DNA of 64,000 nucleotides from RYN-230 sp963713815 (GCA_963713815.1 CAVQNH010000042.1:301195-365194), one strand, 5' to 3'; positions 16,564-25,197 are shown, counted from the stretch's first letter. Made by a program: numbers and translations. The notes: a model not told the origin generated them from the sequence alone.

Positions 16564-17576
16564 CCGGGTCCGCCGGGCTGGAGCAGGGGTACCGGCGGCT
16601 GCTGGCCTGGTACCCGCGCGCGTTCCGCCGCGACCATGCCGACGAGATCCTCGGGGTGCTGATGGCCGGCGCGGGGGAGGGCCAGCGGCGGCCCCGGCTG
16701 GCGGAAGCCGCCGACCTGCTGTGGAGCGGGCTGAAGATGCGCCTGCGGGGTCCGGCGCTCACCGGCGAGAGCCGGCCCTGGAGTGATGCGCTGGCGCTGT
16801 TCAGCCTGGTGGCGCCGCTGTTCCTGCTGCTGGCAGACGTCCTGGTCGTGGCGCTGCCGTACCGGCTGCGCCCGGTCGGCCGGTTCCGCTTCATGCGGGC
16901 GTTCGGCAGCCATCCCGAGATCGGCGGCCTTAGCCTGCTGCGCCAGCCCATCTTCGACGTCACGGTCGGCCTGGGCGTCCTGGTCGCGATCCTCGTGCTG
17001 CTGGGGCTGCGGTGGATGGCGCTGGCCGCGCTGGCCGCCGCGGCCGTCTACTGGGTCGCCGCGCGGCAGATGATTCCCTGGATTCCCTACCCGCTGCAGT
17101 TGCTGACGGCGGGGGGCTACCTCCTGGAGACGGCGGCGCTCATCGCCTCGCCCGGGCCGCGGCGCGGACGCCAGCTCGTGAACTGGCGCTACGGGGTGGT
17201 CCTCCTCGTCGGAGCCGCCGCCGTCCAGCTGTCCACCTTCTGGTACGACGCGAGGAGCCGTCCCTGGTTCCTGGGCGGCGCCCCGCCGTCACGGCCGACG
17301 GTGTGGCTGGTCAGCAGCGTCGTGCTGGCCGTGGCCGCGGTGAGCCTGGCGCTGGCCTGGAAGCTGAGCCGGTACTTCCTGCTGCTGCTCGCGGTGATGT
17401 GCTACCCCTACGCGATGGAGCTGGCCTTCAGCCCGCCGGCCAGCAGCGGCAGTGATCTGCTCGGCAGTCCGACCCCCGTGCATCTCGCCGCGCTGTTCCT
17501 CCCGCCGGTGCTGTTCGCCTGCGGGACGGTGCTCGCGGCCGTCACTCCCCGCCCGTCCCGTCTCCTGCCATCCTGA
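16560..17576 (+). CDS. Multi-spanning membrane protein partnered with PadR
   Basis: A 338-residue protein. The N-terminal soluble part has the motif RRLLAWYPRAFRRDHADEIL (about residues 13-32), typical of membrane proteins encoded next to PadR regulators in actinomycetes. About eight hydrophobic helices follow (for example LFSLVAPLFLLLADVLVVAL, GVLVAILVLLGLRWMALAAL). No transport or catalytic motif is visible. It overlaps the PadR gene by 4 bp and the convergent acetyltransferase by 35 bp. The regulator presumably controls this gene; function unknown. Confidence 0.7.
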   Translation: MTGSAGLEQGYRRLLAWYPRAFRRDHADEILGVLMAGAGEGQRRPRLAEAADLLWSGLKMRLRGPALTGESRPWSDALALFSLVAPLFLLLADVLVVALPYRLRPVGRFRFMRAFGSHPEIGGLSLLRQPIFDVTVGLGVLVAILVLLGLRWMALAALAAAAVYWVAARQMIPWIPYPLQLLTAGGYLLETAALIASPGPRRGRQLVNWRYGVVLLVGAAAVQLSTFWYDARSRPWFLGGAPPSRPTVWLVSSVVLAVAAVSLALAWKLSRYFLLLLAVMCYPYAMELAFSPPASSGSDLLGSPTPVHLAALFLPPVLFACGTVLAAVTPRPSRLLPS

Positions 17577-18129
17577 GCGCCGTGTCCGCGCTCGTGTCCC
17601 CCGGGCGGGGCTGGCGCGCAGGCTTGCTGGTCGGGCCGGCCACTGGCCAGACGGAGGGGCTGCGGCGCTCGATGAGGACCACGTCACGCCAGCGGCCATG
17701 ATGCTGGCCGATCCGTTCGCGGATCCCCACGGTGCGGAACCCGGCGGCCCGGTGCAGCGCGGCGCTGGCGGTGTTCTCCGGGAAGATGCCGCTCTCGATG
17801 GTCCAGATCCCGGCCGCCTCGGTGGAGCTGATCAGGGCGTCCAGGAGCTGGCGGCCGACGCCCTGGCCGCGGGCGCCCGGATGCACGTAGACCGAGTGCT
17901 CGACCACCCCGGCGTACACGCAGCGGCCGGACACGGCCGAGACCGCGACCCAGCCGAGGACGTCACCACCGGACCGGGCCACGTAGCGGTGGCCGGGCAG
18001 CTTGGCCGCGGAGAACTCCTCCCACGTCGGGGCGCGAGTCTCGAACGTGGCGTTGCCCTCATCGATACCGGCCTGGTAGATCGCCAGGACAGCGGCGGCG
18101 TGCTTCTCGGTCATGGGCTCGATATGCAT
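17542..18129 (-). CDS. Phosphinothricin acetyltransferase-like GNAT enzyme
   Basis: A 195-residue GNAT acetyltransferase of the PAT/YncA group, which acetylate phosphinothricin, methionine sulfone or similar amino acids. It shows MHIEPMTEKHAAAVLAIYQA, FETRAPTWEEFSAAKLPGHR, EHSVYVHPGARGQGVGRQLL with the acetyl-CoA loop, and RAAGFRTVGIRERIGQHHGR. The catalytic-base region (EHSVYV) is present. The last 35 or so residues (PSVWPVAGPTSKPARQPRPG) are non-conserved and run into the convergent gene, so the natural stop may have been lost. The start at ATG 18129 is chosen over 18183 on domain grounds. Confidence 0.8.
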   Translation of the reverse strand: MHIEPMTEKHAAAVLAIYQAGIDEGNATFETRAPTWEEFSAAKLPGHRYVARSGGDVLGWVAVSAVSGRCVYAGVVEHSVYVHPGARGQGVGRQLLDALISSTEAAGIWTIESGIFPENTASAALHRAAGFRTVGIRERIGQHHGRWRDVVLIERRSPSVWPVAGPTSKPARQPRPGDTSADTALRMAGDGTGGE

Positions 18130-18179
18130 GCTGTGCAGAGACCTCCGGTGCCCCTGTTCACTCGCTCCTGGCATCGCAA

Positions 18180-18938
18180 TCACCTGATGGGCTTCACGGC
18201 GCGGATGATAGCCGAGTGGATGCCGGGCGCCGCCTCGGTGGTGAAGGTCACCGACACATCAGCGAACCCGGCCGCCGTGAGACCGTCGAGGTATCCGGTC
18301 CGTGATAGCGCTCCGGCGATGCAGCCGACGTATGACCCGGCCGCCGATCGATCCGCAGGGCTCAGGTGGTCCTCGGCGACCACGTCGGTGATGCCGATTC
18401 GCCCGCCAGGGACCAGGACGCGGAACATCTCAGCCAGCACGGCGGCCTTGTCGGTCGACAGGTTGATCACGCAGTTGGAGATGATGACGTCCACGCTCTG
18501 ACCGGGCAGGGGTATCGCCTCGATGTGGCCGCTGAGGAATTCGGCGTTATCCGCGCCTGCCTGGCGGGCGTTGGCCCGGGCCAGCTGGAGCATCTCTTCC
18601 GTCATGTCCAGGCCGTACGCCTTGCCGCCCGGACTTACCCGGCGGGCGGACAGCAGCACGTCGATGCCGCCGCCGGAGCCCAGGTCCAGCACTGTCTCCC
18701 CGGGGCGCAGTTCAGCGGTGGCTACGGGGTTGCCGCAGCCGAGGCTGGCCCGCACCGCGCCATCGGGCAGACCGCTGACATCTGGATATCCGGCGGGGCC
18801 GAAGCAACCTGCCCCGAACGCATCGTCCTCGCAGTCTGTGACCGTGGCGCCCGCCTGTGCGGCCCGGGCCAGGCCGGAGTAGCGGCTACTGACGGCCGCG
18901 CGGATCTGCTGGTGATCGGCTGGGTGGCGCGAAGTCAT
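18180..18938 (-). CDS. arsM: Arsenite methyltransferase
   Basis: A 252-residue SAM-dependent As(III) methyltransferase, producing methylated and volatile arsenicals in the cytoplasm. The SAM motif is DLGSGGGID (85-93), with MTEEMLQLARANA and SNCVINLSTDKAAVLAEMFR. The arsenic-binding cysteines are well placed: Cys68 in SLGCGNP, Cys156 in SNCVINL and Cys206 in GSYVGCIAGAL, plus Cys36 and Cys45 near the N-terminus. It lies 18 bp downstream of the arsR-like gene, clearly one operon. The length is normal for bacterial ArsM. Confidence 0.92.
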   Translation of the reverse strand: MTSRHPADHQQIRAAVSSRYSGLARAAQAGATVTDCEDDAFGAGCFGPAGYPDVSGLPDGAVRASLGCGNPVATAELRPGETVLDLGSGGGIDVLLSARRVSPGGKAYGLDMTEEMLQLARANARQAGADNAEFLSGHIEAIPLPGQSVDVIISNCVINLSTDKAAVLAEMFRVLVPGGRIGITDVVAEDHLSPADRSAAGSYVGCIAGALSRTGYLDGLTAAGFADVSVTFTTEAAPGIHSAIIRAVKPIR

Positions 18939-18956
18939 GGTGATCCTCCCTGCGTG

Positions 18957-19292
18957 TCACCGGGACGCTGCGGGCGGGACGGGTGAGCGTGTGCCCATGA
19001 CGAGGTCGGCGGCGGTAGGGAAGCACTTCACGCACTCCTCGTTGATCCGGTAGAGGCGTGAGGTGCCGCGGTCCTCGGCGAGCACGAAACCAACGGCGGC
19101 CAGCTGCCGGAGGTGCTCGGACACCGTGGACTGGCCGACCGGCACGGCCGCGACGATCTCCTTGACGGTCATCGGGCCGTCGCTGCGGGCCAGCAGCGAC
19201 ACCACCTGCACCCGGGTCCCGTCAGCCAGCGCCTTGAACCAGGCCGCATAGGTGTCAGCGGTCTCGCGGTCGAGTGGCTCCACATTATTCAT
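18957..19292 (-). CDS. arsR: ArsR-family repressor upstream of arsM
   Basis: A 111-residue ArsR/SmtB winged-helix repressor: AAWFKALADGTRVQVVSLLA, GPMTVKEIVAAVPVGQSTVS, EHLRQLAAVGFVLAEDRGTS. A C-terminal CVKCFP motif (Cys-x-x-Cys) could bind As(III) or another metal; it lies outside the classical alpha3 CVC position, as in several independently evolved ArsR types. ATG 19292 is preferred; it overlaps an inverted repeat (19291-19306). It leads the arsM operon. Confidence 0.85.
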   Translation of the reverse strand: MNNVEPLDRETADTYAAWFKALADGTRVQVVSLLARSDGPMTVKEIVAAVPVGQSTVSEHLRQLAAVGFVLAEDRGTSRLYRINEECVKCFPTAADLVMGTRSPVPPAASR

Positions 19293-19306
19293 CGTTAATC
19301 GACGAT
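19291..19306. promoter_or_regulatory. Inverted repeat overlapping the arsR start codon
   Basis: atcgttaatcgacgat has 5-bp arms (ATCGT/ACGAT) around TAATCG and covers the arsR ATG. The position suits autorepression. Confidence 0.5.
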
Positions 19307-19358
19307 AGAGGATCAAGTGGTCGCGCGGCAACCCTCGAGCCCCGGCTCCTCTGCCTGG

Positions 19359-19718
19359 TTACTGCGGCGGGCACCCGATCAGGGCGCCCAGGCTGCTCAG
19401 GGCCTGGGGGCGGACACGGTAGTAGACCCACACGCCGCGCTTGTCCCGGTCCACCAGCCCCGCCTCGTGCAGCACCTTCATGTGATGGCTGATCGTCGGC
19501 TGGGACAGGTCGAACGCCGCGTTCAGGTCACAGATGCAGGCCTCGCCGCCTTCGCGTGAGGCGACCAGGGACATGAGCCTCAGGCGTACCGGGTCGGCCA
19601 GGGCCTTGAGCAGCGGCGCGACCTGCTCCGCCTGCTCGATCGACAGCGGCTGGGCGGTCAGCGGCGAGCAGCAGGCCGCGGTCTCCGCCGGGCTGATGAC
19701 CGTCAGGGAATTAGACAC
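19359..19718 (-). CDS. arsR: Second ArsR-family repressor with CC and CxC cysteines
   Basis: A 119-residue ArsR repressor starting at GTG 19718 (VSNSLTVISPAETAACCSPL). The helix-turn-helix is LLKALADPVRLRLMSLVASR, DLNAAFDLSQPTISHHMKVL and HEAGLVDRDKRGVWVYYRVR. Cysteines lie at ACC near the N-terminus, at EACICDL (CxC just before the recognition helices, the actinobacterial As(III) site) and at GCPPQ at the end. It is divergent from the ArsI/CadI-type gene, with 87 bp between starts, and probably controls it. Confidence 0.88.
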   Translation of the reverse strand: MSNSLTVISPAETAACCSPLTAQPLSIEQAEQVAPLLKALADPVRLRLMSLVASREGGEACICDLNAAFDLSQPTISHHMKVLHEAGLVDRDKRGVWVYYRVRPQALSSLGALIGCPPQ

Positions 19719-19805
19719 CCGTCTATATTGACAGCCGCCGATGTCCCGTGGCAAGCTCGCCCCAGCTAAGGCATAGATAATCATCAATGTCTCGTGGGAG
19801 GTCCC

Positions 19806-20357
19806 ATGTCCCGTGTGCAGCTCGCGCTGAACGTCAACGACATCGACGAGGCCGTCGCGTTCTACGCCACGCTGTTCGGTACCGAGCCCGCCAAGCGCAG
19901 GCCCGGGTACGCCAACTTCGCCATCGCCGAGCCGCCGCTGAAGCTGGTCCTGCTGGAGAACCCGGGCCAGGGCGGCAGCCTCAACCACCTCGGCGTCGAG
20001 GTCGCCGACACCACGGCGGTCGACGCTGAGCATGGCCGGCTCACCGAGGCCGGGCTCGCGCCGGTGGACGAGCGGGACACCACCTGCTGTTACGCCCGGC
20101 AGGACAAGTTCTGGGTGCAGGGGGCACCGGGCGGCGAGCGGTGGGAGGTCTACACGGTCCTCGAAGACAGCCAGACCTTCTGGGGCGAGGCCGGCGAGCA
20201 GAGCTGGCAGGCGGCCGAGGGCGCGCTGGACGCAGGTCCCCGGGCGGCCAGTGCGGCCGCGCTGGACGCCGGGCAGGTCTCGCCGTGCTGCGGGGCCGCG
20301 CCGGAGGCCGCCGGCCACGAGGCCGGCGGGCCTCAGGCCGGCGCCTGCTGCGCCTGA
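19806..20357 (+). CDS. arsI: ArsI/CadI-type VOC lyase with cysteine-rich tail
   Basis: A 183-residue vicinal-oxygen-chelate protein of the ArsI (C-As bond lyase) / CadI group. It begins MSRVQLALNVNDIDEAVAFY. It keeps the VOC metal ligands His61 (NHLGVEV) and Glu114 (ERWEVYT) and the substrate-binding pair Cys94-Cys95 (DTTCCYARQD). Residue 5 is Gln where the characterised ArsI uses an Fe(II)-ligand His; CadI proteins also have Gln here as I recall, so demethylation activity is uncertain. A non-family tail (about 130-183) carries two more Cys pairs, SPCCGAAP and GACCA. GGGAGG precedes ATG 19806. Confidence 0.8.
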   Translation: MSRVQLALNVNDIDEAVAFYATLFGTEPAKRRPGYANFAIAEPPLKLVLLENPGQGGSLNHLGVEVADTTAVDAEHGRLTEAGLAPVDERDTTCCYARQDKFWVQGAPGGERWEVYTVLEDSQTFWGEAGEQSWQAAEGALDAGPRAASAAALDAGQVSPCCGAAPEAAGHEAGGPQAGACCA

Positions 20358-20538
20358 CCGGGCAGGCGCCGTGCCGGAAGATGGAAGCGTGACCGTGGCA
20401 CTGTGGCGGCGGCTGGTCGCCGAGCGGCTCAGCGAGCTGGACGCGACCGCCTGACCCCGGTTGCGGATGGTTCGCAGTCGCGCCGGGCTGGCTGTTGTCG
20501 AGGTGCTGCAACCAGATGTTCCAGGCATCCTGGATGTC

Positions 20539-21712
20539 ATGACTGATCCGCAGCCGGGCCGGGGTGACGCCGGTCATGCGCACGGGCCCGGCCGTGCCCC
20601 CGGGCCCGGTCATGCGCACGGGCCCGGCCGTGGTCGCGAGCCCGGCCGTGGCGGGCCCGGTCATGCGGACGGCCCCGGCCGTGGCCACGAGCACAGCCAC
20701 GGACTCCGGGCCCGGGTCGGCGCACACCGACGGCCGCGGCGCGCTGCGACGGCTCCGGCACCTCGTCCGGCCGCACTCGCATGAGGCCGCCGACCGCGTG
20801 GATGCGGCCATGGAGGCCAGCGCGGAGGGCATGCGGGCGCTGTGGATCTCGCTCGCGGTCCTGGCCGTCACCGCACTGGTCCAGGCGGCCGTGGTGGCGG
20901 TCTCCGGATCCGTGGCGCTGCTGGGCGACACCCTGCACAACGCGGCGGACGCGCTGACCGCGGTGCCGCTGGGCATCGCGTTCCTGGCCGCGCGGCGGCG
21001 GCCCAACCGCCGCTACACCTACGGGTACGGCCGTGCCGAGGACCTGGCCGGGGTGGTGATCGTCCTGATCATCGCCGCATCATCCGCGCTGGCGGCCTAT
21101 GAGGCGGTCACCAGGCTGGCCCACCCCCGGCCGGTGTCGAACCTGGTCGCGGTGGCGGTCGCGGCGCTGATCGGGTTCACCGGCAACGAACTGGTCGCCC
21201 GGTACCGGATCCGGGTGGGCCGGCGGATCGGCTCCGCGGCGCTGGTCGCCGACGGGCTGCACGCCCGCACGGACGGCTTCACGTCCCTGGCCGTCCTGCT
21301 GGGGGCGGGCGGTGTGGCGATCGGGTGGGACTGGGCGGATCCGGTGGTCGGCCTGGTCATCACCGTGGCCATCCTGGCCGTGCTGCGCGGGGCGGCCCGT
21401 GAGATCTACCGGCGCCTGATGGACGCGGTCGACCCGGCCCTGGTTGACCAGGCCGAGCAGGCCCTCGGCTCCACCCCGGGGGTCCTCGGCGCAGGCCAGG
21501 TCCGCCTGCGGTGGATCGGCCATGAGTTGCGCGCCGAATGCGAGGTCACCGTCGACGCCGGGGCCAGCGCGGTCGAGGCGCACCAGGTCGCGGTCGCTGC
21601 CGAGCACAGCCTGCTGCACGCCCTGCCCCGGCTGACCGCCGCGCTGGTGCACGCCGACCCCCAGCCCGAGGCGGGAACTGACCACCATGCGGTACTGGCC
21701 TCGCACCGCTAG
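20539..21712 (+). CDS. Cation diffusion facilitator (CDF) metal transporter, N-terminus frameshifted
   Basis: A CDF-family metal/proton antiporter exporting Zn, Cd or similar metals. The main frame (open from 20564) has six membrane helices with the metal-site motif GDTLHNAADALTAVPLGIAF (HxxxD), the second motif DGLHARTDGFTSLAVLLGAG (HxxxD), and a cytoplasmic domain ending VHADPQPEAG. A His-rich start typical of these proteins (GHAHGPG repeats, GHEHSHGLRAR) is readable from ATG 20539 in another frame and joins near 20725, so one indel is likely. It follows the ArsI/CadI gene on the same strand and belongs to the metal cluster. Confidence 0.85.
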
Positions 21713-21736
21713 CGGAGGGATGCGAGGATCTGGCGG

Positions 21737-22264
21737 GTGAAGAGGCACCTGCTCATGCGGCTGCCCGCTGCCCTGGCCGCGGCCGTCTGCCTGGCTGCGG
21801 GCGGCCTGGCCGCGGGCTGCTCGCCGGCGCCGGGCCAGGATCCGGCCCCCGGCCATGCCGCGGCGTCCGCGGCGCCGCTGCCCCCGGACCCGCGGACCGC
21901 GGCCGCGCTGCTCAAGATCGCCACCGTCTTCAACAACGAGTACGACCGCGGCGACTACGGCCCGGTCTACGACCGCTGGGACGGGCGCAGCCGGGCGGTC
22001 ATCACCAGGGCCCAGTACATCAAGCGGCATAAGGACTGCCCCAGCGCCCCGCACGCCACCGCGCTGGTCGAAAGCGCCACCCCCGGCCCGCACGGGGCGT
22101 GGCTGGTGGACTACGAGATCGGTGGCCAGCGGCTGACCGACTACTGGTTCTACGTCCACCGCCACTGGCTGTTTGACCTCGTGCTCAGCAACCCCGGCTC
22201 GGTCAGGCTGTACCGGATGACTCCCCAGGCATACGCGACGGCGGTCGGCTGCTCCCATGGCTAG
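21737..22264 (+). CDS. Predicted lipoprotein
   Basis: A 175-residue protein with a lipoprotein signal: MKRHLLMRLPAALAAAVCLA, then lipobox LAAGC at about residue 28, then a Pro/Ala linker. The mature domain (TAAALLKIATVFNNEYDRGD, YDRWDGRSRAVITRAQYIKR, WLVDYEIGGQRLTDYWFYVH) resembles small NTF2/SnoaL-like or DUF4878-type cone folds of extracellular lipoproteins, without catalytic residues that can be named. GTG 21737 has a GGA-GGAT site upstream. It overlaps the next gene by 8 bp. Confidence 0.7.
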   Translation: MKRHLLMRLPAALAAAVCLAAGGLAAGCSPAPGQDPAPGHAAASAAPLPPDPRTAAALLKIATVFNNEYDRGDYGPVYDRWDGRSRAVITRAQYIKRHKDCPSAPHATALVESATPGPHGAWLVDYEIGGQRLTDYWFYVHRHWLFDLVLSNPGSVRLYRMTPQAYATAVGCSHG

Positions 22265-22733
22265 CGGGACCGCAGCCGTGATCCGCCGGGCTGACGACGC
22301 AGACCTGCCCGCCATCGCCCGGTTGCGCCGCGAACTGACCGTGGAGCAAGACGGCTACCGCGGCGACCCGGAGTTCGAGGAGCGATTCGCGGCCTGGTGG
22401 GCGCGGGAGTCATCACGCCGGATCATGTGGCTGGCCGAGGTGGACCACCGCCCGGTCGGAGCGATGAACCTGACCGTTTTCGAGCGCATGCCCCGCCCCA
22501 GCCGGGCCCCGAGCCGCTGGGGCTACCTCGGTAACGCGTTCGTCCTCGCCCCGTACCGCAACCAGGGCATCGGCGGGCAGCTCCTCGGAGCGGTACTCGG
22601 GTACGCGCGCGAGCACCATCTCGCCCGGGTCGTGCTGAGCCCCAGTGAGAGGTCGGTGCCGTTCTACCAGCGGGCCGGGTTCGGGCCGGCCGACGCCCTG
22701 ATGCTCTGGACATCGGGCAGCGCCCCCGGTTAG
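22257..22733 (+). CDS. GNAT-family N-acetyltransferase
   Basis: A 158-residue stand-alone GNAT domain: VIRRADDADLPAIARLRREL, MWLAEVDHRPVGAMNLTVFE, then YLGNAFVLAPYRNQGIGGQL with the acetyl-CoA Q/RxxGxG/A loop (YRNQGIG), HHLARVVLSPSERSVPFYQR and AGFGPADALMLW. Substrate unknown. It starts inside the end of the lipoprotein gene, so it is probably translationally coupled. Confidence 0.8.
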   Translation: MASGTAAVIRRADDADLPAIARLRRELTVEQDGYRGDPEFEERFAAWWARESSRRIMWLAEVDHRPVGAMNLTVFERMPRPSRAPSRWGYLGNAFVLAPYRNQGIGGQLLGAVLGYAREHHLARVVLSPSERSVPFYQRAGFGPADALMLWTSGSAPG

Positions 22734-23149
22734 TGCCCGGCCGGGGGCTCGACCGGGGGCGGGAAGGCACGCGTCTGATTCGCGTCCGAGGGGTGGGTGA
22801 GCGCCGCCACCTGGCCGTCAGCGATGAGGTGCTGGTAGCTGGTCTGCCAGTCCGGCAGATCCGGGCTGGCCTGCTCCCAGTCGACGAACGTCGCCTCGTC
22901 GCAGTAGTGATCCAGGCGTCCCTTGATGGTCAGGTGCGGTTGATTGTCCACAAAGGCCCGCATGGGGCCGTGGCCGGTCCAGGCGCTGACGCTCCACCAC
23001 GCGTTGTCCGCGTCGGCGAGCGCGTCCGCGCCGAGGTTGCCCGCCGACTTCTGCGCCTGCTCGATCGCCGCGACGGCGTCGGTGAAGAACTCATCCAGGA
23101 GCGCCGGATCCTTCAGCCGGAGCCGGGTCACTACGATAACTGGCATCAC
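22730..23149 (-). CDS. DUF3291/ABM-like dimeric alpha-beta barrel protein
   Basis: A 139-residue protein: MPVIVVTRLRLKDPALLDEF, SVSAWTGHGPMRAFVDNQPH, DWQTSYQHLIADGQ. The pattern of a first strand, an AWxDxxxMxxF-like helix start and C-terminal tail fits the antibiotic-biosynthesis-monooxygenase / DUF3291 fold. Members often bind heme or act on small aromatic compounds; no activity can be assigned. It overlaps the convergent GNAT gene by 4 bp. The start may be ATG 23149 or 23146. Confidence 0.55.
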   Translation of the reverse strand: MMPVIVVTRLRLKDPALLDEFFTDAVAAIEQAQKSAGNLGADALADADNAWWSVSAWTGHGPMRAFVDNQPHLTIKGRLDHYCDEATFVDWEQASPDLPDWQTSYQHLIADGQVAALTHPSDANQTRAFPPPVEPPAGH

Positions 23150-23273
23150 GATCTCCCAGGCTTACTCACAGCGTGCCGCTCGTCACGTCGGCCACCAAGA
23201 TCTTTCCCGGGTCCAGCATGCCAGCTACCAGGCGGCCACGGTTAGCACGGGAGCCCTGAGGTAGAAGGGACTC

Positions 23274-24140
23274 ATGTTCGAGGGCTTCACGCTGGAGCGG
23301 ATCGATGTCGGCGACGCGGAACTGCGGGTCCGCCACGGGGGCTCGGGGCCGGCCGTCCTGCTGCTGCACGGCCACCCGCGCACCCATGTGACCTGGCACA
23401 AGGTCGCGCCCCTGCTGGCGGAGCAGTTCACCGTCGTCTGCCCGGACCTGCGCGGCTACGGTGAGTCGTCCAAGCCGCCGACGACCCCGGATCACGCGCC
23501 GTACTCCAAGCGGGCCATGGCCGGTGACTGCGCAGCGCTGATGCGGGCGCTCGGGCACCAGCGGTTCGGGGTGGCCGGGCACGACCGGGGCACGTACGTC
23601 GCCCGGCGGCTGGCCATGGATCACCCCGACCTGGTCAGCCGCGTCTGCCTGATGGAAGGGATCCCGATCGGGGAGGCGCTGGCCCGCTGCGACGCCACGT
23701 TCGCGGCCAGCTGGTACCACTGGTTCTTCCTGGGCCAGACCGGGAAGCCGGCCGAGCCGTTCATCAACGCCGACCCGGACGCCTGGTACACCGCGTCGGC
23801 GGAGCACATGGGCCAGGAAGCCTTCGAGGACTACCGGCGCGCGATCCACGATCCCGCGACGGTGCACGCCATGGTCGAGGACTACCGCGCGGGCCTGGGC
23901 ATCGACCGCGACCACGACGACGCCGACCGGGCCGCGGGCCGCCGGATCACCTGTCCCGCGCTGTTCCTGTGGGCCGCGCAGGACGACATGGAAGATCTCT
24001 ACGGCGATCCGCTGGCCATCTGGCGCGACTGGGCTGATGACATCGATGGCCACTCGATCGACTGCGGGCATCACATGGCCGAGGAAGCACCCGCCGAGCT
24101 CGCCTCCGACCTGGCCAAGTTCTTCGCCGCCCTGCCGTGA
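23274..24140 (+). CDS. Alpha/beta hydrolase, fluoroacetate dehalogenase-like
   Basis: A 288-residue alpha/beta hydrolase close to haloacetate/fluoroacetate dehalogenases. It has LLLHGHPRTHVTWHKV (oxyanion side), DLRGYGESS, nucleophile Asp104 in GHDRGTYVARRLAMDHP (the family elbow GHDRG with two downstream Arg that bind the carboxylate), the His149-Trp150 pair in WYHWFF that binds the leaving halide, and catalytic His in CGHHMAEEAP (266/267). These are the FAcD signature positions, so a haloacid substrate is plausible, though epoxide hydrolases share the fold. It stands alone, divergent from the DUF3291-like gene. Confidence 0.8.
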   Translation: MFEGFTLERIDVGDAELRVRHGGSGPAVLLLHGHPRTHVTWHKVAPLLAEQFTVVCPDLRGYGESSKPPTTPDHAPYSKRAMAGDCAALMRALGHQRFGVAGHDRGTYVARRLAMDHPDLVSRVCLMEGIPIGEALARCDATFAASWYHWFFLGQTGKPAEPFINADPDAWYTASAEHMGQEAFEDYRRAIHDPATVHAMVEDYRAGLGIDRDHDDADRAAGRRITCPALFLWAAQDDMEDLYGDPLAIWRDWADDIDGHSIDCGHHMAEEAPAELASDLAKFFAALP

Positions 24141-24240
24141 GGAAGCGCTCACCCCTCCTGCACGTGGTCCCGGGCGGCTGCGACGATAGAAGCGGTAAGC
24201 GGAGCATTCACCTCGATGTACCGGGAGCGAGGGGAAGCGC

Positions 24241-24597
24241 ATGGCAAACGAGCAGTTCACCAGGGCCCTGCAATCGACCCAGGAGGTCGAGCTCACGGTC
24301 ACCGGCCGGAAGACCGGCCGCGAGATCACGATTCCGGTCTGGTTCGCGCCGGAAGGCGACCGGGTCTACCTGCTGCCGGTCAACGGCACCGACTCCGACT
24401 GGTACCGGAACGTGCTGAAGGACCCCACGATCCGCCTGGCCGCCGGGGGTACGCAGGTCACCGCCCGGGCGAGGCCGGCCGAGGATCCGGCCGGCGTCGC
24501 CCGGGTCGTCGACATGTTCCGGGCCAAGTACGGCTCCGAGAACGTGGACCGCTACTACCCGAAGCGGAACGCCACGGTCGAGGTCCCGCTCAGCTGA
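24241..24597 (+). CDS. Split-barrel nitroreductase/F420-binding family protein
   Basis: A 118-residue flavin/F420 split-barrel protein of the DDN/DUF385 type. It shows VELTVTGRKTGREITIPVWF, the family TxGRKSGxxRxxPV block, and YLLPVNGTDSDWYRNVLKDP (loop for the deazaflavin phosphate), then AGVARVVDMFRAKYGSENV. Such enzymes reduce quinones or nitro compounds with F420H2. GAGGGGAAGC precedes ATG 24241. A second, longer family member is encoded convergently nearby (24688-25128). Confidence 0.75.
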   Translation: MANEQFTRALQSTQEVELTVTGRKTGREITIPVWFAPEGDRVYLLPVNGTDSDWYRNVLKDPTIRLAAGGTQVTARARPAEDPAGVARVVDMFRAKYGSENVDRYYPKRNATVEVPLS

Positions 24598-24687
24598 CCC
24601 GGCGCCGGACGCCGGCCGGGTCAGCGCCGGCCGGGTCGGCACCGGGCCGGGTCAGGCGCCGGCCGGGTCAGGCTGCCGGCCGGCCGG
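24597..24687. repeat. GC-rich short repeats between convergent genes
   Basis: Four to five copies of a ccggccgggtcag-type motif alternate with gccggc inverted partners. They fill the 90 bp between two convergent stops and can form several hairpins, so they probably act as a shared terminator. Confidence 0.6.
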
Positions 24688-25128
24688 TCAGGCGTCCGCC
24701 GGGGTGAGCACGAACACCGGGATGATCCGGCTGGTGTTCTTCTGGTACTCGGCGTAGTCCGGGTACGCGGCCACGGCCCGGTCCCACCAGGCGTCCCGTT
24801 CGGCGCCCTGGACCTCCCGGGCCTGGTAGTCCCGCCGGACCGGGCCGTCCTGCAGTTCGACGTGCGGGTTGGCGATCAGGTTGTAGTACCAGACCGGGTG
24901 CTGGGGCGCGCCGCCCAGTGACGCGACGACGGCGTACTGGCCATCGTGCTCGACGCGCATCAGCGGGGTCTTCCGCACCTTCCCGCTCCTGGCCCCCAGC
25001 GAGGTCAGGATGATCACGGGCAGGCCGTTCATGTCGGTTCCCTGCGTGCCGCCCGAGCGCTCGTACAGGTCAACCTGGTCACGCGCCCACGACGCCGCGC
25101 TGGGCTGGTATTCGCCGGTCAGAGGCAT
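24688..25128 (-). CDS. F420-dependent nitroreductase (DDN) family protein
   Basis: A 146-residue deazaflavin-dependent nitroreductase-family protein. It begins MPLTGEYQPSAASWARDQVD, the usual family start, and has GLPVIILTSLGARSGKVRKT, PLMRVEHDGQYAVVASLGGA, PQHPVWYYNLIANPHVELQD and RAVAAYPDYAEYQKNTSRII. The Lys/Arg-rich GARSGKVRKTP loop binds the F420 phosphate. It catalyses F420H2-dependent reduction of quinones or nitro compounds at the membrane. A TTG-start extension to 25173 is open but outside the family. It is convergent with the smaller homologue. Confidence 0.85.
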   Translation of the reverse strand: MPLTGEYQPSAASWARDQVDLYERSGGTQGTDMNGLPVIILTSLGARSGKVRKTPLMRVEHDGQYAVVASLGGAPQHPVWYYNLIANPHVELQDGPVRRDYQAREVQGAERDAWWDRAVAAYPDYAEYQKNTSRIIPVFVLTPADA

Positions 25129-25197
25129 GTCGACGATCCAATCGTTAGTGGAATCTGGTGGCTGGCCTGGCAACGTCCGGCGCGCGGGCCAGCGGGA

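Noticed and set aside
20389..20454. 21-codon frame (VTVALWRRLVAERLSELDATA) after the ArsI/CadI gene
   Set aside because: Too short, with no family match or conserved context; it may be chance or a remnant.
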